From the NCBI GenBank assembly GCA_016720075.1, contig JADJXW010000021.1:372001-436000 (forward strand): a stretch of 64,000 nucleotides of DNA. Reading direction: 5' to 3'. Both the position numbers and the translations under genes were made by a program. Shown here piece after piece: positions 50,011-58,736 of the stretch; position 1 is the stretch's first letter; each line of letters opens with the position of its first letter. The notes beneath the pieces were generated by a model. The model saw only the letters and a program-made list of their open reading frames with translations. It was not told the origin of the DNA and made no database searches. Source of the stretch: Pseudomonadota bacterium (GTDB lineage Bacteria; Pseudomonadota; Gammaproteobacteria; Steroidobacterales; Steroidobacteraceae).

Positions 50011-50970
50011 ATGAACGATCCGCAGGATTTCAGCTTCTCGCGTCGTCGCGTTCTGCAGGCCGGCATGGCCGCAGGTGTCGCCGCCACGCTGGGTAGCTCC
50101 CTTGCCACGGCAGCCAGTGCGCCGGCCAAGCCGGGCGTGCTGATGCGCGCCATCCCGTCGACAGGCGAAAAAATTCCCGCGGTGGGCGTGGGCACGAATG
50201 CCTATGGCGTCACCAGCGCCGAGGAACTCGCGGAGCTGCGCAAGGTGCTGCAGGCGATGCCGGGGCTGGGCGGCAGTCTCATCGACACGGCGCAGGCCTA
50301 TGGCAGTTCCGAGGAAGTGATCGGCAAGCTGCTCGCGGACCTGGGCAATCGCGACAAGTTCTTCCTGGCCACCAAGACGCCGCTGGCCGGTGACATCTCG
50401 GGCGGGGCCGCGGTGCTCGATCGCTCGTTCCGCCGTCTGCAGGTGAGCCGGATCGACCTGCTGCAGATCCACAATGTTTACGGTCTCGACGAGCTGATGC
50501 CGCATTTCCTCGACTACAAGGCGGCCGGAAAGATCCGCTACATCGGCATCAGCACCTCGGTGGACCGCCAGTACGAGCAGATGCAGGCCGCGCTGGCCAA
50601 GCACAAGTTCGACTTCATGCAGATCGACTATTCCATCGGTGATCGCAGCGCCGCCGACACGCTGCTGCCGATGGCGCAGGACAAGGGCATCGCCGTCATC
50701 AACAACGTGCCGTTCGGCGGCCGCGGCCGCAGCTACTTCCCGCGCGTGGCGGGCAAGGCGTTGCCGGATTTCGCGAAGGACTTCGACGCCACGACCTGGG
50801 CGCAGTTCTTCCTGAAGTACAACCTCTCGCATCCGGCCATCACGGCGGCCATTCCGGGCACCACCACGCTGGCCTACCTGGAAGACAACCAGGCCGCCGG
50901 TCGTGGTCGCATGCCTGACGCGGGCCAGCGCAGGAAGATGGAAGAGTTCTGGGATTCACTGCCCGCTTGA
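50011..50970 (+). CDS. Tat-exported aldo/keto reductase
   Basis: A 319-residue protein with a twin-arginine signal (FSFSRRRVLQAGMAAG). The AKR barrel has SLIDTAQAYGSSEEVIGKLL (catalytic D and Y), FFLATKTPL (K) and IDLLQIHN (H), so the tetrad is complete. C-terminal AAIPGTTTLAYLEDN is the usual cofactor region. A Tat signal on an AKR is common in this bacterial group. The ATG at 50011 is preceded by AAAGGGGTG. Substrate unknown. Confidence 0.87.
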   Translation: MNDPQDFSFSRRRVLQAGMAAGVAATLGSSLATAASAPAKPGVLMRAIPSTGEKIPAVGVGTNAYGVTSAEELAELRKVLQAMPGLGGSLIDTAQAYGSSEEVIGKLLADLGNRDKFFLATKTPLAGDISGGAAVLDRSFRRLQVSRIDLLQIHNVYGLDELMPHFLDYKAAGKIRYIGISTSVDRQYEQMQAALAKHKFDFMQIDYSIGDRSAADTLLPMAQDKGIAVINNVPFGGRGRSYFPRVAGKALPDFAKDFDATTWAQFFLKYNLSHPAITAAIPGTTTLAYLEDNQAAGRGRMPDAGQRRKMEEFWDSLPA

Positions 50971-50995
50971 AGTAGCGAGCCACGGCTGGCAATTC

Positions 50996-51023
50996 GCAGC
51001 CTGCTCGGGAAAGAGCAGGCTGC
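50996..51023. terminator. Perfect hairpin between convergent genes (possible bidirectional terminator)
   Basis: Arms GCAGCCTGCTC (50996-51006) and GAGCAGGCTGC (51013-51023) pair over 11 bp with a GGGAAA loop. It sits between the ends of the aldo/keto reductase and the dodecin genes. No T-run follows on either strand, so it is a probable but not canonical intrinsic terminator. Confidence 0.55.
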
Positions 51024-51037
51024 GCCGCCCCTCATCC

Positions 51038-51244
51038 TCAGTCCTCGAGGATGAAGGTCACCTTCAGCAACACGCGGTATTCGGTGATCTTGCCGCCCTT
51101 GCCGCATTCGACGTTCATTTCCTTCACCCAGGCGCCGCGGACGTTCTTCAACGTCTTGTTGGCGCGGGCGACGCCCACTTGAACTGCATCCTCGAAGCTC
51201 TTCTTGCTGCTCGACTTGATCTCGGTAATGCGCGCTACTGACAT
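51038..51244 (-). CDS. Dodecin (flavin-storage protein)
   Basis: A 68-residue protein identical in plan to bacterial dodecins: VARITEIKSSSKKSFEDAVQ, then VGVARANKTLKNVRGAWVKE and GGKITEYRVLLKVTFILED. Dodecin forms a dodecamer that binds riboflavin or FMN pairs; the binding Trp is in GAWVKE. ATG at 51242-51244, with AAGGAGT upstream on the minus strand (51246-51254). Confidence 0.93.
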   Translation of the reverse strand: MSVARITEIKSSSKKSFEDAVQVGVARANKTLKNVRGAWVKEMNVECGKGGKITEYRVLLKVTFILED

Positions 51245-51278
51245 TGCAGACTCCTTGTGATGGAAAGTGGGCTTGCGG

Positions 51279-53126
51279 TCATTCCAGGCCGAAAGCCAGA
51301 AGCACGTTGCCGGGACGGCCCACCAGTCCGCCATACCCGGCATTCACGAACAGCATGCCACCGGCCACCACTGCGCCGGGGCCATCCATGCTGGCGCCGT
51401 TGGCCTTCACGCCGTTGACGGTGTCGAACTCGCGGTTGGCATCGAACATCCACAGGATGCGGCCATCGGTCGAGGAGTACGCGCGCAGCCCGCCATCGTG
51501 CGCGCCGCTGAACACGGCACCGGGAATCGCGGTGACCGCGGCACCCTGGCCGGCGCTGCAGCCCTGGCGCTTCTGGCCGCACAACAGTGGTTGCGGGGGC
51601 ATCTTCCACAGCAGCTGGCCGTTGGCGAGAGAGATGGCGACCATGCCGCCGGGCGTGGGCGTGAGGAAATCGTTCACGCCGGTGTAGAAGTTCACGCCAT
51701 CGACCGCGCCGCCCCACTGGCCACCGAGGCCGCTGCCGTTGCCGAAGCCGCGGATCCAGACGATTTCACCGTTGTGGTCCGGATCCAGCGCGAATGCGGT
51801 GGCGGATTTCTGCGGCAGCACGATCAGGTCGCGCTTGCCCGCGCGCACCACCATGGGCGTGGCCGAGAAATCGAAGTCGGGGCCCAGTACTTCAGGGCAG
51901 GAGGGATTGCCGGGGTTGCGCGCCTGGCAGCCCATGACCCAGTTGTCGGCCGGGGTGAGCTGCTTGTGCCAGCGCACCGCGCCGGTTTTCTGGTCGAAGG
52001 CGATGACGGCGTTGGTCATCTTCTGCACGGGATCCGCGTAGGCATTGCCGGTGGAGGCATAGACGACACCGCGCTTCACATCGACGGCAGGCGCCGACCA
52101 GATGCCGCCACCTGCCGGGCCATACATCTGCACGCCGTCCTTGTTCTTGCCGCGCGGGGCGGTCTCATCGATGGTGTAGGTCTTCCAGAGCTGCTGGCCC
52201 GTGGAAACGTCGAGCGCCACGAGGCTGCCGCGGAACGTGCAGCAGGGATAACCCCCCGTGCTGCCTCGACCCTCCTCGCTCAGGCCCTGCACACCGACGA
52301 ACAGACGGCCATCGTGCGCGACGGGGCTGCCGGTGACGCCGGCTGAAGCGTGATCGTCGACGTGGGTCGTCCACAGCAGCGCGCCCGACTGGGCATCGAC
52401 GCCGTACACATTGGCGCGACCATCGCCGAAGAACACGGCCTGGCCGCGCCGTCCCGACGATGCCCGATAAGGCGCCACATAGGGCGAGGTGCGCACGCCG
52501 GCCTTGGCCTTGAACGTCCAGTACGCGCAGCCCGTGGCCGGGTCGAGCGCATGCACTTCACCATTCTCGCTGGCCACGAACAGGCGTCCGCCCGCCACCG
52601 TGGGCTGCGCGCGCGCGGCGCCGACATTGGCGTAGCCGAAGGCCCACTTGAGCTTCAGGCGCGGGAGATCCGCGGCCGTGATGCCTCCGGTCTTCGCCGG
52701 GGCGAAGCGGTTCGCGGCCGGCCCGTTGCCATGACCATTCCAGCCCGGCACCGCGGCGGCATCGCGCATGGGCTTCGGGGCACGGCAGGCATTCACGAGC
52801 TGGTCGTTCACGGGCGGCGCACCCAGGCGCTTGCCGGTGACGTACTGCGAGACGACCTGCCGCTGCTCGGTGGTGAGCAGGCCGCCCTGCTGCTGCATCT
52901 TGCCGGTGGTCAGCGCGGTGACCACGGCCTCGGCGGAGAACTGCCGCAGCTGCGCGCGCGTGGGCGCGCGTTCGTTGGGCGTGCCTGGCGCCGCAGCGCT
53001 TTCCTGGTGGCAGGCCGAGCACTGGATCAGGAACAGCTGCTCATCTTCGGGAAGTTGTGCGGCAGTCGTGGAAAGTGAAATCGCCAGGCCTGCCATGGCC
53101 AGGATGAAGTGGTACGCAGCTCTCAT
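51279..53126 (-). CDS. Cytochrome c-PQQ quinoprotein (polyvinyl-alcohol-dehydrogenase-like)
   Basis: A 615-residue periplasmic protein. Signal peptide (HFILAMAGLAISLSTTAAQ), then a single heme c domain with CSACH (C36, C39, H40), then a PQQ-type eight-bladed propeller: repeats such as LFVASENGEVHALDPATG, GSLVALDVSTGQQLWKTY and MVAISLANGQLLWKMPP. This order, heme then propeller, is that of polyvinyl alcohol dehydrogenase and lupanine-hydroxylase-like enzymes. It oxidises an alcohol and passes electrons to the heme. Substrate unknown. It shares its plan with the gene at 55894. Confidence 0.88.
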   Translation of the reverse strand: MRAAYHFILAMAGLAISLSTTAAQLPEDEQLFLIQCSACHQESAAAPGTPNERAPTRAQLRQFSAEAVVTALTTGKMQQQGGLLTTEQRQVVSQYVTGKRLGAPPVNDQLVNACRAPKPMRDAAAVPGWNGHGNGPAANRFAPAKTGGITAADLPRLKLKWAFGYANVGAARAQPTVAGGRLFVASENGEVHALDPATGCAYWTFKAKAGVRTSPYVAPYRASSGRRGQAVFFGDGRANVYGVDAQSGALLWTTHVDDHASAGVTGSPVAHDGRLFVGVQGLSEEGRGSTGGYPCCTFRGSLVALDVSTGQQLWKTYTIDETAPRGKNKDGVQMYGPAGGGIWSAPAVDVKRGVVYASTGNAYADPVQKMTNAVIAFDQKTGAVRWHKQLTPADNWVMGCQARNPGNPSCPEVLGPDFDFSATPMVVRAGKRDLIVLPQKSATAFALDPDHNGEIVWIRGFGNGSGLGGQWGGAVDGVNFYTGVNDFLTPTPGGMVAISLANGQLLWKMPPQPLLCGQKRQGCSAGQGAAVTAIPGAVFSGAHDGGLRAYSSTDGRILWMFDANREFDTVNGVKANGASMDGPGAVVAGGMLFVNAGYGGLVGRPGNVLLAFGLE

Positions 53127-53227
53127 TTTCAGGAATCCCCCGGGTGAACCGTGACGAAGTATAGGCGCTGCACGGTTCTGGGGCAGCGGGTCCTCCTAGG
53201 ATTTCCCGCAAGGAAGCGAGAAGAACC

Positions 53228-54478
53228 GTGAAAGGAAGCCAGCAGGAAGGGTGGGCGCCCGCCGAGATCGCGCAACTGCGCGTGGGGCAATACATCAGGA
53301 TCGACCATCGCTGGTTCGATCACCCGTTTGTCCGGCGCATGTTCCAGATCTCGACCGAGAAGGAGCTGGAGATCCTGCGCCAGGCGGCGCCGTCGCGCGT
53401 ATTCGTGCTGCAGGAGCAGCCCGCGGCGCCCGACGCCACCGATCTGCGTGGCGAGCGCGAAGGGCTTTCCGCAGCCCAGGCCCGCATGCGCGAAGCGCTG
53501 ACGCGCGCGCAGCAGGCATACGCGGCGCTGGGCTATGGCGATCCGAACGCCGCCACGATCTTCGATGAGTTCGTGGATTTCATGGTCGCCCTTCTGAACA
53601 ACAGCACCTCGCCGCTGGCGCTGCTGGCCAACTCGTTGCCGGGAGTTTCCTCGCAGCGCATCGCGCTGCTGGGCAGTGACGCCGTGAGCCTGGCGGCGGT
53701 GATCGGCAAGCGCATGGGCCTGCCAAAGCAGAGCCTGCGCGAACTGACGCTCGCCGCTGCCGCGCATGTGGCTGGCCTGACACGCCTGCCGGCGAGCCTG
53801 GTGGACGAGGACGCCGACGGCGTCCTGCCGCGCAATTCGATGTTCCTGGGTTATCCGCTGCTGGGCGCGAAGATCCTGGAACAATGCGGTGGTTTTCCCG
53901 CCAGCGTGGTGCGCATCGTTCGCGAACATCGCGAGCGACCGGACGGCAGTGGTTTCCCGCAGGCCATCGCTGGCAAGAGCATTCATCCGTTCGCGCTCAT
54001 CCTGGGCGCCATCCGCGAATTCCAGATCCGCTGCAGTGGCGGACGTTCACAGGTGGCGTCACTGGCCTATCTGAACAAGAACCTCAGACAGGTGTATGGC
54101 GCGGAGCTCATCGGCCACCTCACGCTGTCGGTGCTGATCTACCCGGTCGGCACGCATGTGCAGCTCTCCGATGGACGCATGGCGCGCGTGCTGCGCAGTG
54201 AAGAAGCGCAGCGGGTATCACCTGTGGTCGAGGCCTTCCGCGATGTCAACAATCCGCGCGACAGCGAAACGATAGACCTCGCGCAGCGACGCGAACTGGC
54301 CATCGTGCGGGTGCTCGACACTTCATGGCTGCCGCCGAAGATGTTCGCGCATGGCAAGCGATCCGCGCCGGAGGCGAAGCCACAGGCTGGGCAGAACCCG
54401 CAGGCCGCGCAGGATCCGCCGGCCAGCGCGCCGAAAGCCGTGATTTCACTGGACGACGATACCGGCTGCGCCGCCTGA
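53228..54478 (+). CDS. HD-GYP-like protein with DUF3391-like N-terminus, HD dyad lost (paralog 1)
   Basis: A 416-residue cytoplasmic protein. The N-terminus AQLRVGQYIRIDHRWFDHPF resembles DUF3391, which normally precedes HD-GYP phosphodiesterases. The later part contains IVREHRERPDGSGFPQAIAG, matching the HHExxDGxGYP loop, but the site where HD should be reads AAAHVAGLTRLP, so the metal-binding Asp is absent and the first His context is altered. It is probably an inactive c-di-GMP sensor or scaffold, not a phosphodiesterase. The tail from about residue 375 is low-complexity. The next gene is its tandem paralog. Confidence 0.75.
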   Translation: MKGSQQEGWAPAEIAQLRVGQYIRIDHRWFDHPFVRRMFQISTEKELEILRQAAPSRVFVLQEQPAAPDATDLRGEREGLSAAQARMREALTRAQQAYAALGYGDPNAATIFDEFVDFMVALLNNSTSPLALLANSLPGVSSQRIALLGSDAVSLAAVIGKRMGLPKQSLRELTLAAAAHVAGLTRLPASLVDEDADGVLPRNSMFLGYPLLGAKILEQCGGFPASVVRIVREHRERPDGSGFPQAIAGKSIHPFALILGAIREFQIRCSGGRSQVASLAYLNKNLRQVYGAELIGHLTLSVLIYPVGTHVQLSDGRMARVLRSEEAQRVSPVVEAFRDVNNPRDSETIDLAQRRELAIVRVLDTSWLPPKMFAHGKRSAPEAKPQAGQNPQAAQDPPASAPKAVISLDDDTGCAA

Positions 54479-54574
54479 CCTGCATCACAGTCCTGGCGCT
54501 TGCCCCGAAATGGGGCTGCTGCAGCGCAACCAGCGGCCGATACAGATCCTGCCAACAGATACAAGGATCGTTGC

Positions 54575-55858
54575 TTGGCCACTTTCGACGACAACTGGGT
54601 TCCGATCCGGGCAGACCAGCTGCGCGTGGGGCATTACGTAAAGATCAACCATAGCTGGTTTGATCATCCCTTCGTGCGGCGCATCTTCCCGATCACCTCG
54701 GAAGAAGAAGTGGCCATCATCCGGAACGGCCGGCTGACGAAACTGTATGTGGATCACGGACGATCCACGCCGGCTTCGCCGTCGGACTCTCCGCAGCGGC
54801 CGCCCGGCGAGGAGCAGCGGGTCGCCGAGCTCGTGGCCGAGCTCAAGGCCGAAAAGAACGCGCAGCTCGACCGCATCCAGGAGCATCGCGCCGCGCTGGA
54901 AGCCACCCGCGAGATCTATTCCGAGACCGTCAACAACACCGCGGAACTGCTGGGCATGCTCGAAGCCGGCGATTCCGGCAGCGTGAAGCAGCTCGGCCTG
55001 TGGGTAGGGCAGGTCGTGGAAACCGTGATCAATGGCCAGTCACCGCTGGCGCTGGTGGCGCTGGATACCCCCGTCGATGGCCAGCAGCGCATCGCACTGC
55101 TGGCCACGGACGCCGTGGGCATCTGCGGCGTGCTGGGCCGTCGCATGGGACTTGATCCGCAGGAAATGATGGCGCTGACCACCGCCGCGGCCGTTCATGG
55201 CTGCGGGCTGCAGCGGCTGCCGGCGTTGCTGATGGATGAATCGCCGGAGGGCATGCAGCGCGCATCGAGCGTATTCCAGCTCTATCCCACTCGAAGCGTG
55301 GAGATACTGAAAGCCTGCGGCGGGTTCACGCAGACCGTGCAGCGCATCGTGCAGGAGCATCGCGAGCGGCCTGATGGCAGTGGTTTTCCGCATGGCCTGG
55401 CAGGCGACGCCATCCATCCGCTGGCCCTGCTGCTGGGCGCGGTACGGGAATTCCAGGTGCAGTGCCGGGCGCCGGACGCGGAGCCCACGGCCGCGCTGGC
55501 CTGGCTGTACCGCGAACTGAGGCCGGTCTACGGCGCGCAGATCATCGACCAGCTGGTGTCCTCGACCACGGTCTATCCACCGGGAACCTTCGTCGAACTG
55601 TCGGATGGCAGCATGGCGCGCGTGCTGCGGGTGAACGAGGCCGACCGCATGCGCCCGGTGGTGGGCATCCTCGATGAGGAAGGCGGGGAGCGCGAGATGC
55701 AGATCCTCGACCTGTTGCAGGAGCCGCAGCTGGCCATCCGGAGCCTGGCGCAGCGACCGCGCGTGCCCCCGGCGTGGCTCGATGCCAGAAAGAGATCCTG
55801 GTACGGCATGGGCCTGGCGCCGCCACAATCGATTCGTGTCGGCGCGCAGGCCATGTGA
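54575..55858 (+). CDS. HD-GYP-like protein with DUF3391-like N-terminus, HD dyad lost (paralog 2)
   Basis: A 427-residue paralog of the previous protein: ADQLRVGHYVKINHSWFDHP, a coiled-coil-like stretch (about 60-120, rich in E, A, R), then AAAVHGCGLQRLPALLMDES in place of HDIGK, and IVQEHRERPDGSGFPHGLAG for the GYP loop. As in paralog 1, the HD Asp is lost while the GYP loop is kept. I prefer the TTG start at 54575, with AAGGAT upstream, because it gives the same N-terminus as paralog 1; an earlier TTG at 54500 is possible. Confidence 0.72.
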   Translation: MATFDDNWVPIRADQLRVGHYVKINHSWFDHPFVRRIFPITSEEEVAIIRNGRLTKLYVDHGRSTPASPSDSPQRPPGEEQRVAELVAELKAEKNAQLDRIQEHRAALEATREIYSETVNNTAELLGMLEAGDSGSVKQLGLWVGQVVETVINGQSPLALVALDTPVDGQQRIALLATDAVGICGVLGRRMGLDPQEMMALTTAAAVHGCGLQRLPALLMDESPEGMQRASSVFQLYPTRSVEILKACGGFTQTVQRIVQEHRERPDGSGFPHGLAGDAIHPLALLLGAVREFQVQCRAPDAEPTAALAWLYRELRPVYGAQIIDQLVSSTTVYPPGTFVELSDGSMARVLRVNEADRMRPVVGILDEEGGEREMQILDLLQEPQLAIRSLAQRPRVPPAWLDARKRSWYGMGLAPPQSIRVGAQAM

Positions 55859-55893
55859 AAATAGCCCTGATCCAGAACAAGGTCGGGGGAGTC

Positions 55894-57792
55894 ATGAAGA
55901 ATATCCGTGCGGGCCTGGTCGGGCTCGCGTTGCTGCTCTGCGCGGCTGCTGCAACCGCCGCCGAGCCGGCATCCGCGGGCGCAGGCGCCGTTCATCCCGG
56001 CAAGGCGCTGTACGAGAAGCACTGCTCGGCCTGCCATGACAAGCCCGACCTCACGCGCGCGGTGCCATTCGCGCAGTTGAAGAACATGCGGCTCGGCAAC
56101 CTGTTCTTCGCAATGACCGATGGCAAGATGAAGGAGCAGGCGAAGGCGCTGAACGAACGCCAGCGCGGGCAGCTGGTGGATTTCATCGTCGGCCGCCAGC
56201 AGGTGGATGAGCGCTGGATCGATGCGATGCGCTGCGGCAAGGATGTGCCCGCCACGCGCCTGCCTGCGGAAAGCGGCGCGAACGTGCTGGGCTTTGGTTT
56301 CACGCGCGACAACCGCCGTCAGCTCACGCGCGAGCAGGCCGGCATCGCCACCGCCGACGTGAAGGACCTGGAGCTGGCCTGGGTGCTGGCTTTCCCTCGT
56401 GCCAGCACCATGCGCGCGCAGGCTGCGATCGCCGGCAACATGATGTTCCTGCCCGTCACCGACGAGGCGCGCGTCTTTGGCACCGACATCTCTGGCGACA
56501 AGCCCTGCTTCAGGTGGGTGTACACCAGCAACGTGCCGCTGCGCACGAATGTGGCCTATGGCGTGCTGCCCTCGGGCCGGGCGGTCATTGCCTTCGCCGA
56601 CGCGGCGGTGAACGTGCACCTGGTGGATGCCACCAGCGGCAAGCTGATCTGGAAGACGCCGGTGGGGCGCTGGGATCTTTCCAATGCCACCGGCACGCCG
56701 CAGATCGTAGGTAATCGCGTCTTCATGCCCATCTCGGCCTCCGAGATCAATTTCGGTGGCGATGACGCGCACGAGTGCTGCAAGACGCATGGCATGTTCG
56801 CGGCGCTGGATGCGCGCAATGGCAAGATGGTGTGGCGCTACGAGACCATGCCCGACGCGAAGCCCGTTCGGGATCGCGGTGACGGCAAGATGCTGTGGGG
56901 CCCTTCGGGCGCACCGATCTGGTCTTCGCCTGTGGTGGATGAACGTCGCGGGCTGATCTACGTGGGCACCGGCGAGGCCACGTCGGCGCCGGCCGCGGAC
57001 ACCACCGATGCCATCCTGGCCCTCGAGATGAAGACGGGCAAGCTGCGCTGGAAATTCCAGGCAACGCCGGATGACGTCTTCCTGACCACCTGCATGCGCC
57101 GGCCCCAGGGCCTGAATTGCCCGAAGGAAGGCCGCATGCTGGACGTGGATTTCGGCGCCGCGCCCATCCTGGCGCGAAAGGCTGATGGCAGCGATGTGCT
57201 GCTGGCCGGGCAGAAGTCCGGCATGTTGTGGGCGCTTGATCCCGACACGGGCAGGCTGCTGTGGAACCGCGAGTTCGGCAAGGGCTCGCCGCTGGGTGGC
57301 ATCCACTGGGGCATGGCAGTCGATGCGCGCAATGTGTACGTGCCCATCCACAAGATGCCGGATGCCCAGGGCAATGACCCGAACCAGGTGCCGGGAATGC
57401 ACGCGGTGGACTACGCCACCGGCGAGGTGCGCTGGAGCTTCATCTCCGAAGGCGACTGCAGCGGTGATCGCCGTGCGCGCGTGCCCACATGCCATGCCAA
57501 CACGGGGCTCTCCAGTCCGCCCACGGTCATCGATGGCGCCGTGTTCGCCGGCAGCGTGGATGGCTTCCTGCGCGCATTCGACACCGAAACGGGCAAGCTG
57601 CTGTGGCAGTACGACGTGGCGCGACCGCTGACCGGCGTGAATGGCGTGGCCGGACATGGCGGGGCGATCGACAATGCGTCGATCGTCGCGGCCAACGGCT
57701 ATGTGTTCGTGAATTCCGGCTACGCCATCATGGGTGGCGAGCGGCCGGGCAACCTGTTCCTGGCCTTCCGCAAGAAGCGCGCTGCGCCGTAG
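55894..57792 (+). CDS. Cytochrome c-PQQ quinoprotein (second, PVADH-like)
   Basis: A 632-residue periplasmic protein. Signal peptide (RAGLVGLALLLCAAAATAAE), heme c motif CSACH (C44, C47, H48), then a PQQ propeller with repeats such as VHLVDATSGKLIWKTPVG, FAALDARNGKMVWRYETM, ILALEMKTGKLRWKFQAT and LRAFDTETGKLLWQYDVA. The same design as the protein at 51279 but clearly diverged. Vicinal cysteines (HECCKTHG) are present near residue 290, typical of some quinoprotein dehydrogenases. GGGGGAG ribosome site at 55885-55891. Its 3' end overlaps the 3' end of the MBL gene by 73 bp. Confidence 0.87.
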   Translation: MKNIRAGLVGLALLLCAAAATAAEPASAGAGAVHPGKALYEKHCSACHDKPDLTRAVPFAQLKNMRLGNLFFAMTDGKMKEQAKALNERQRGQLVDFIVGRQQVDERWIDAMRCGKDVPATRLPAESGANVLGFGFTRDNRRQLTREQAGIATADVKDLELAWVLAFPRASTMRAQAAIAGNMMFLPVTDEARVFGTDISGDKPCFRWVYTSNVPLRTNVAYGVLPSGRAVIAFADAAVNVHLVDATSGKLIWKTPVGRWDLSNATGTPQIVGNRVFMPISASEINFGGDDAHECCKTHGMFAALDARNGKMVWRYETMPDAKPVRDRGDGKMLWGPSGAPIWSSPVVDERRGLIYVGTGEATSAPAADTTDAILALEMKTGKLRWKFQATPDDVFLTTCMRRPQGLNCPKEGRMLDVDFGAAPILARKADGSDVLLAGQKSGMLWALDPDTGRLLWNREFGKGSPLGGIHWGMAVDARNVYVPIHKMPDAQGNDPNQVPGMHAVDYATGEVRWSFISEGDCSGDRRARVPTCHANTGLSSPPTVIDGAVFAGSVDGFLRAFDTETGKLLWQYDVARPLTGVNGVAGHGGAIDNASIVAANGYVFVNSGYAIMGGERPGNLFLAFRKKRAAP

Positions 57793-58736
57793 CCGCGCCT
57801 GCCTTTAGGCATCGGGGCGTAGTGCCCCCACAGGCTCTTGAACGACGCCAGCACGAAGGCGCGCGATGCGCCGAACTGCGCCTCGTATTCCTTCGCGGGC
57901 TGCGTGTCGGCGCATTCGTCGGGGCCCATGCCCTTGACCAGCTGCTTCACGCAGCGGTCGAAGATCTGGAAATACATGTCACGCCAGGCCTGCAGTTCCC
58001 TGCGCGTGACGGGCGCACCGTTGGCCGGGACGACCACGGTCTTGTCGTCGGCCACTTTCAGCAGGCGATCGTAGGCGGCCACCAGGCCACCGATCCAGCC
58101 GCCGGTCTGCCAGTCCATCAGTGGCCAGCCGCTGCTTGAAACCACGCCACCGGCCACCAGCACGTTGGCCTTCGTGAAGTGCACGTACAGGTCGCCATCG
58201 GTGTGCGCCTGGCCCAGGTGCCCGAACTTCAGCGTGTCGCCGCCGAAGTCGACCGAGTCCGTGGTGTAGAAGCTCTTGTTGGGCAGCGCGGGTTTCGGCA
58301 GCGGGCCGTAGCCCGTCGGCAGCCATTCGGTGACGATCCTGCGGCCGAGCCACAGCTTCGTGTTCTCCTGCGCGATGATGCGGCCACCGTTCTTCGCCAC
58401 GCGCTCGTTGGAGCCGGTCTGGTCCGGGTGCCAGTGCGTGTTGAACAGCGTGTGCACCTGCTTCGCGCCCGAGGTCTTCAGCGCGAGCTTCAGCAGCGCG
58501 GCGGAACTTGCGGCGTTGCCGCCATCCACCAGCAGCGCGCCCTCGGGGCTGCCCATCACGACGACATTGCCACCCGCGCCGGTGATCAGCGACAGGCCGC
58601 CGGCCAGTGGCGCCACCTGCAGTGCGGCCCTGGCTTCGCGCGCCCAGGCGGTGTTGAACGAGGTGGCCGCCAGCGCGGCGCCGGCGGAAGAGGCAGCGGC
58701 AACCTGCAGGAAGCCGCGACGGGTGAAATTGCTCAT
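57720..58736 (-). CDS. Tat-exported metallo-beta-lactamase-fold hydrolase
   Basis: A 338-residue protein with a twin-arginine signal (MSNFTRRGFLQVAAASSAGA). The MBL fold is shown by GALLVDGGNAASSAALL and the metal motif HTLFNTHWHPDQTGSNE: H101, H103 and D105 are present, but the sixth position is Q rather than H. LGQAHTDGDLYVHFTKANVL supplies the third-His region. Related proteins act with quinoproteins; the substrate here is unknown. The start overlaps the ankyrin gene by 4 bp. The last ~24 residues are antisense to the quinoprotein gene. Confidence 0.83.
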   Translation of the reverse strand: MSNFTRRGFLQVAAASSAGAALAATSFNTAWAREARAALQVAPLAGGLSLITGAGGNVVVMGSPEGALLVDGGNAASSAALLKLALKTSGAKQVHTLFNTHWHPDQTGSNERVAKNGGRIIAQENTKLWLGRRIVTEWLPTGYGPLPKPALPNKSFYTTDSVDFGGDTLKFGHLGQAHTDGDLYVHFTKANVLVAGGVVSSSGWPLMDWQTGGWIGGLVAAYDRLLKVADDKTVVVPANGAPVTRRELQAWRDMYFQIFDRCVKQLVKGMGPDECADTQPAKEYEAQFGASRAFVLASFKSLWGHYAPMPKGRRGYGAARFLRKARNRLPGRSPPMMA

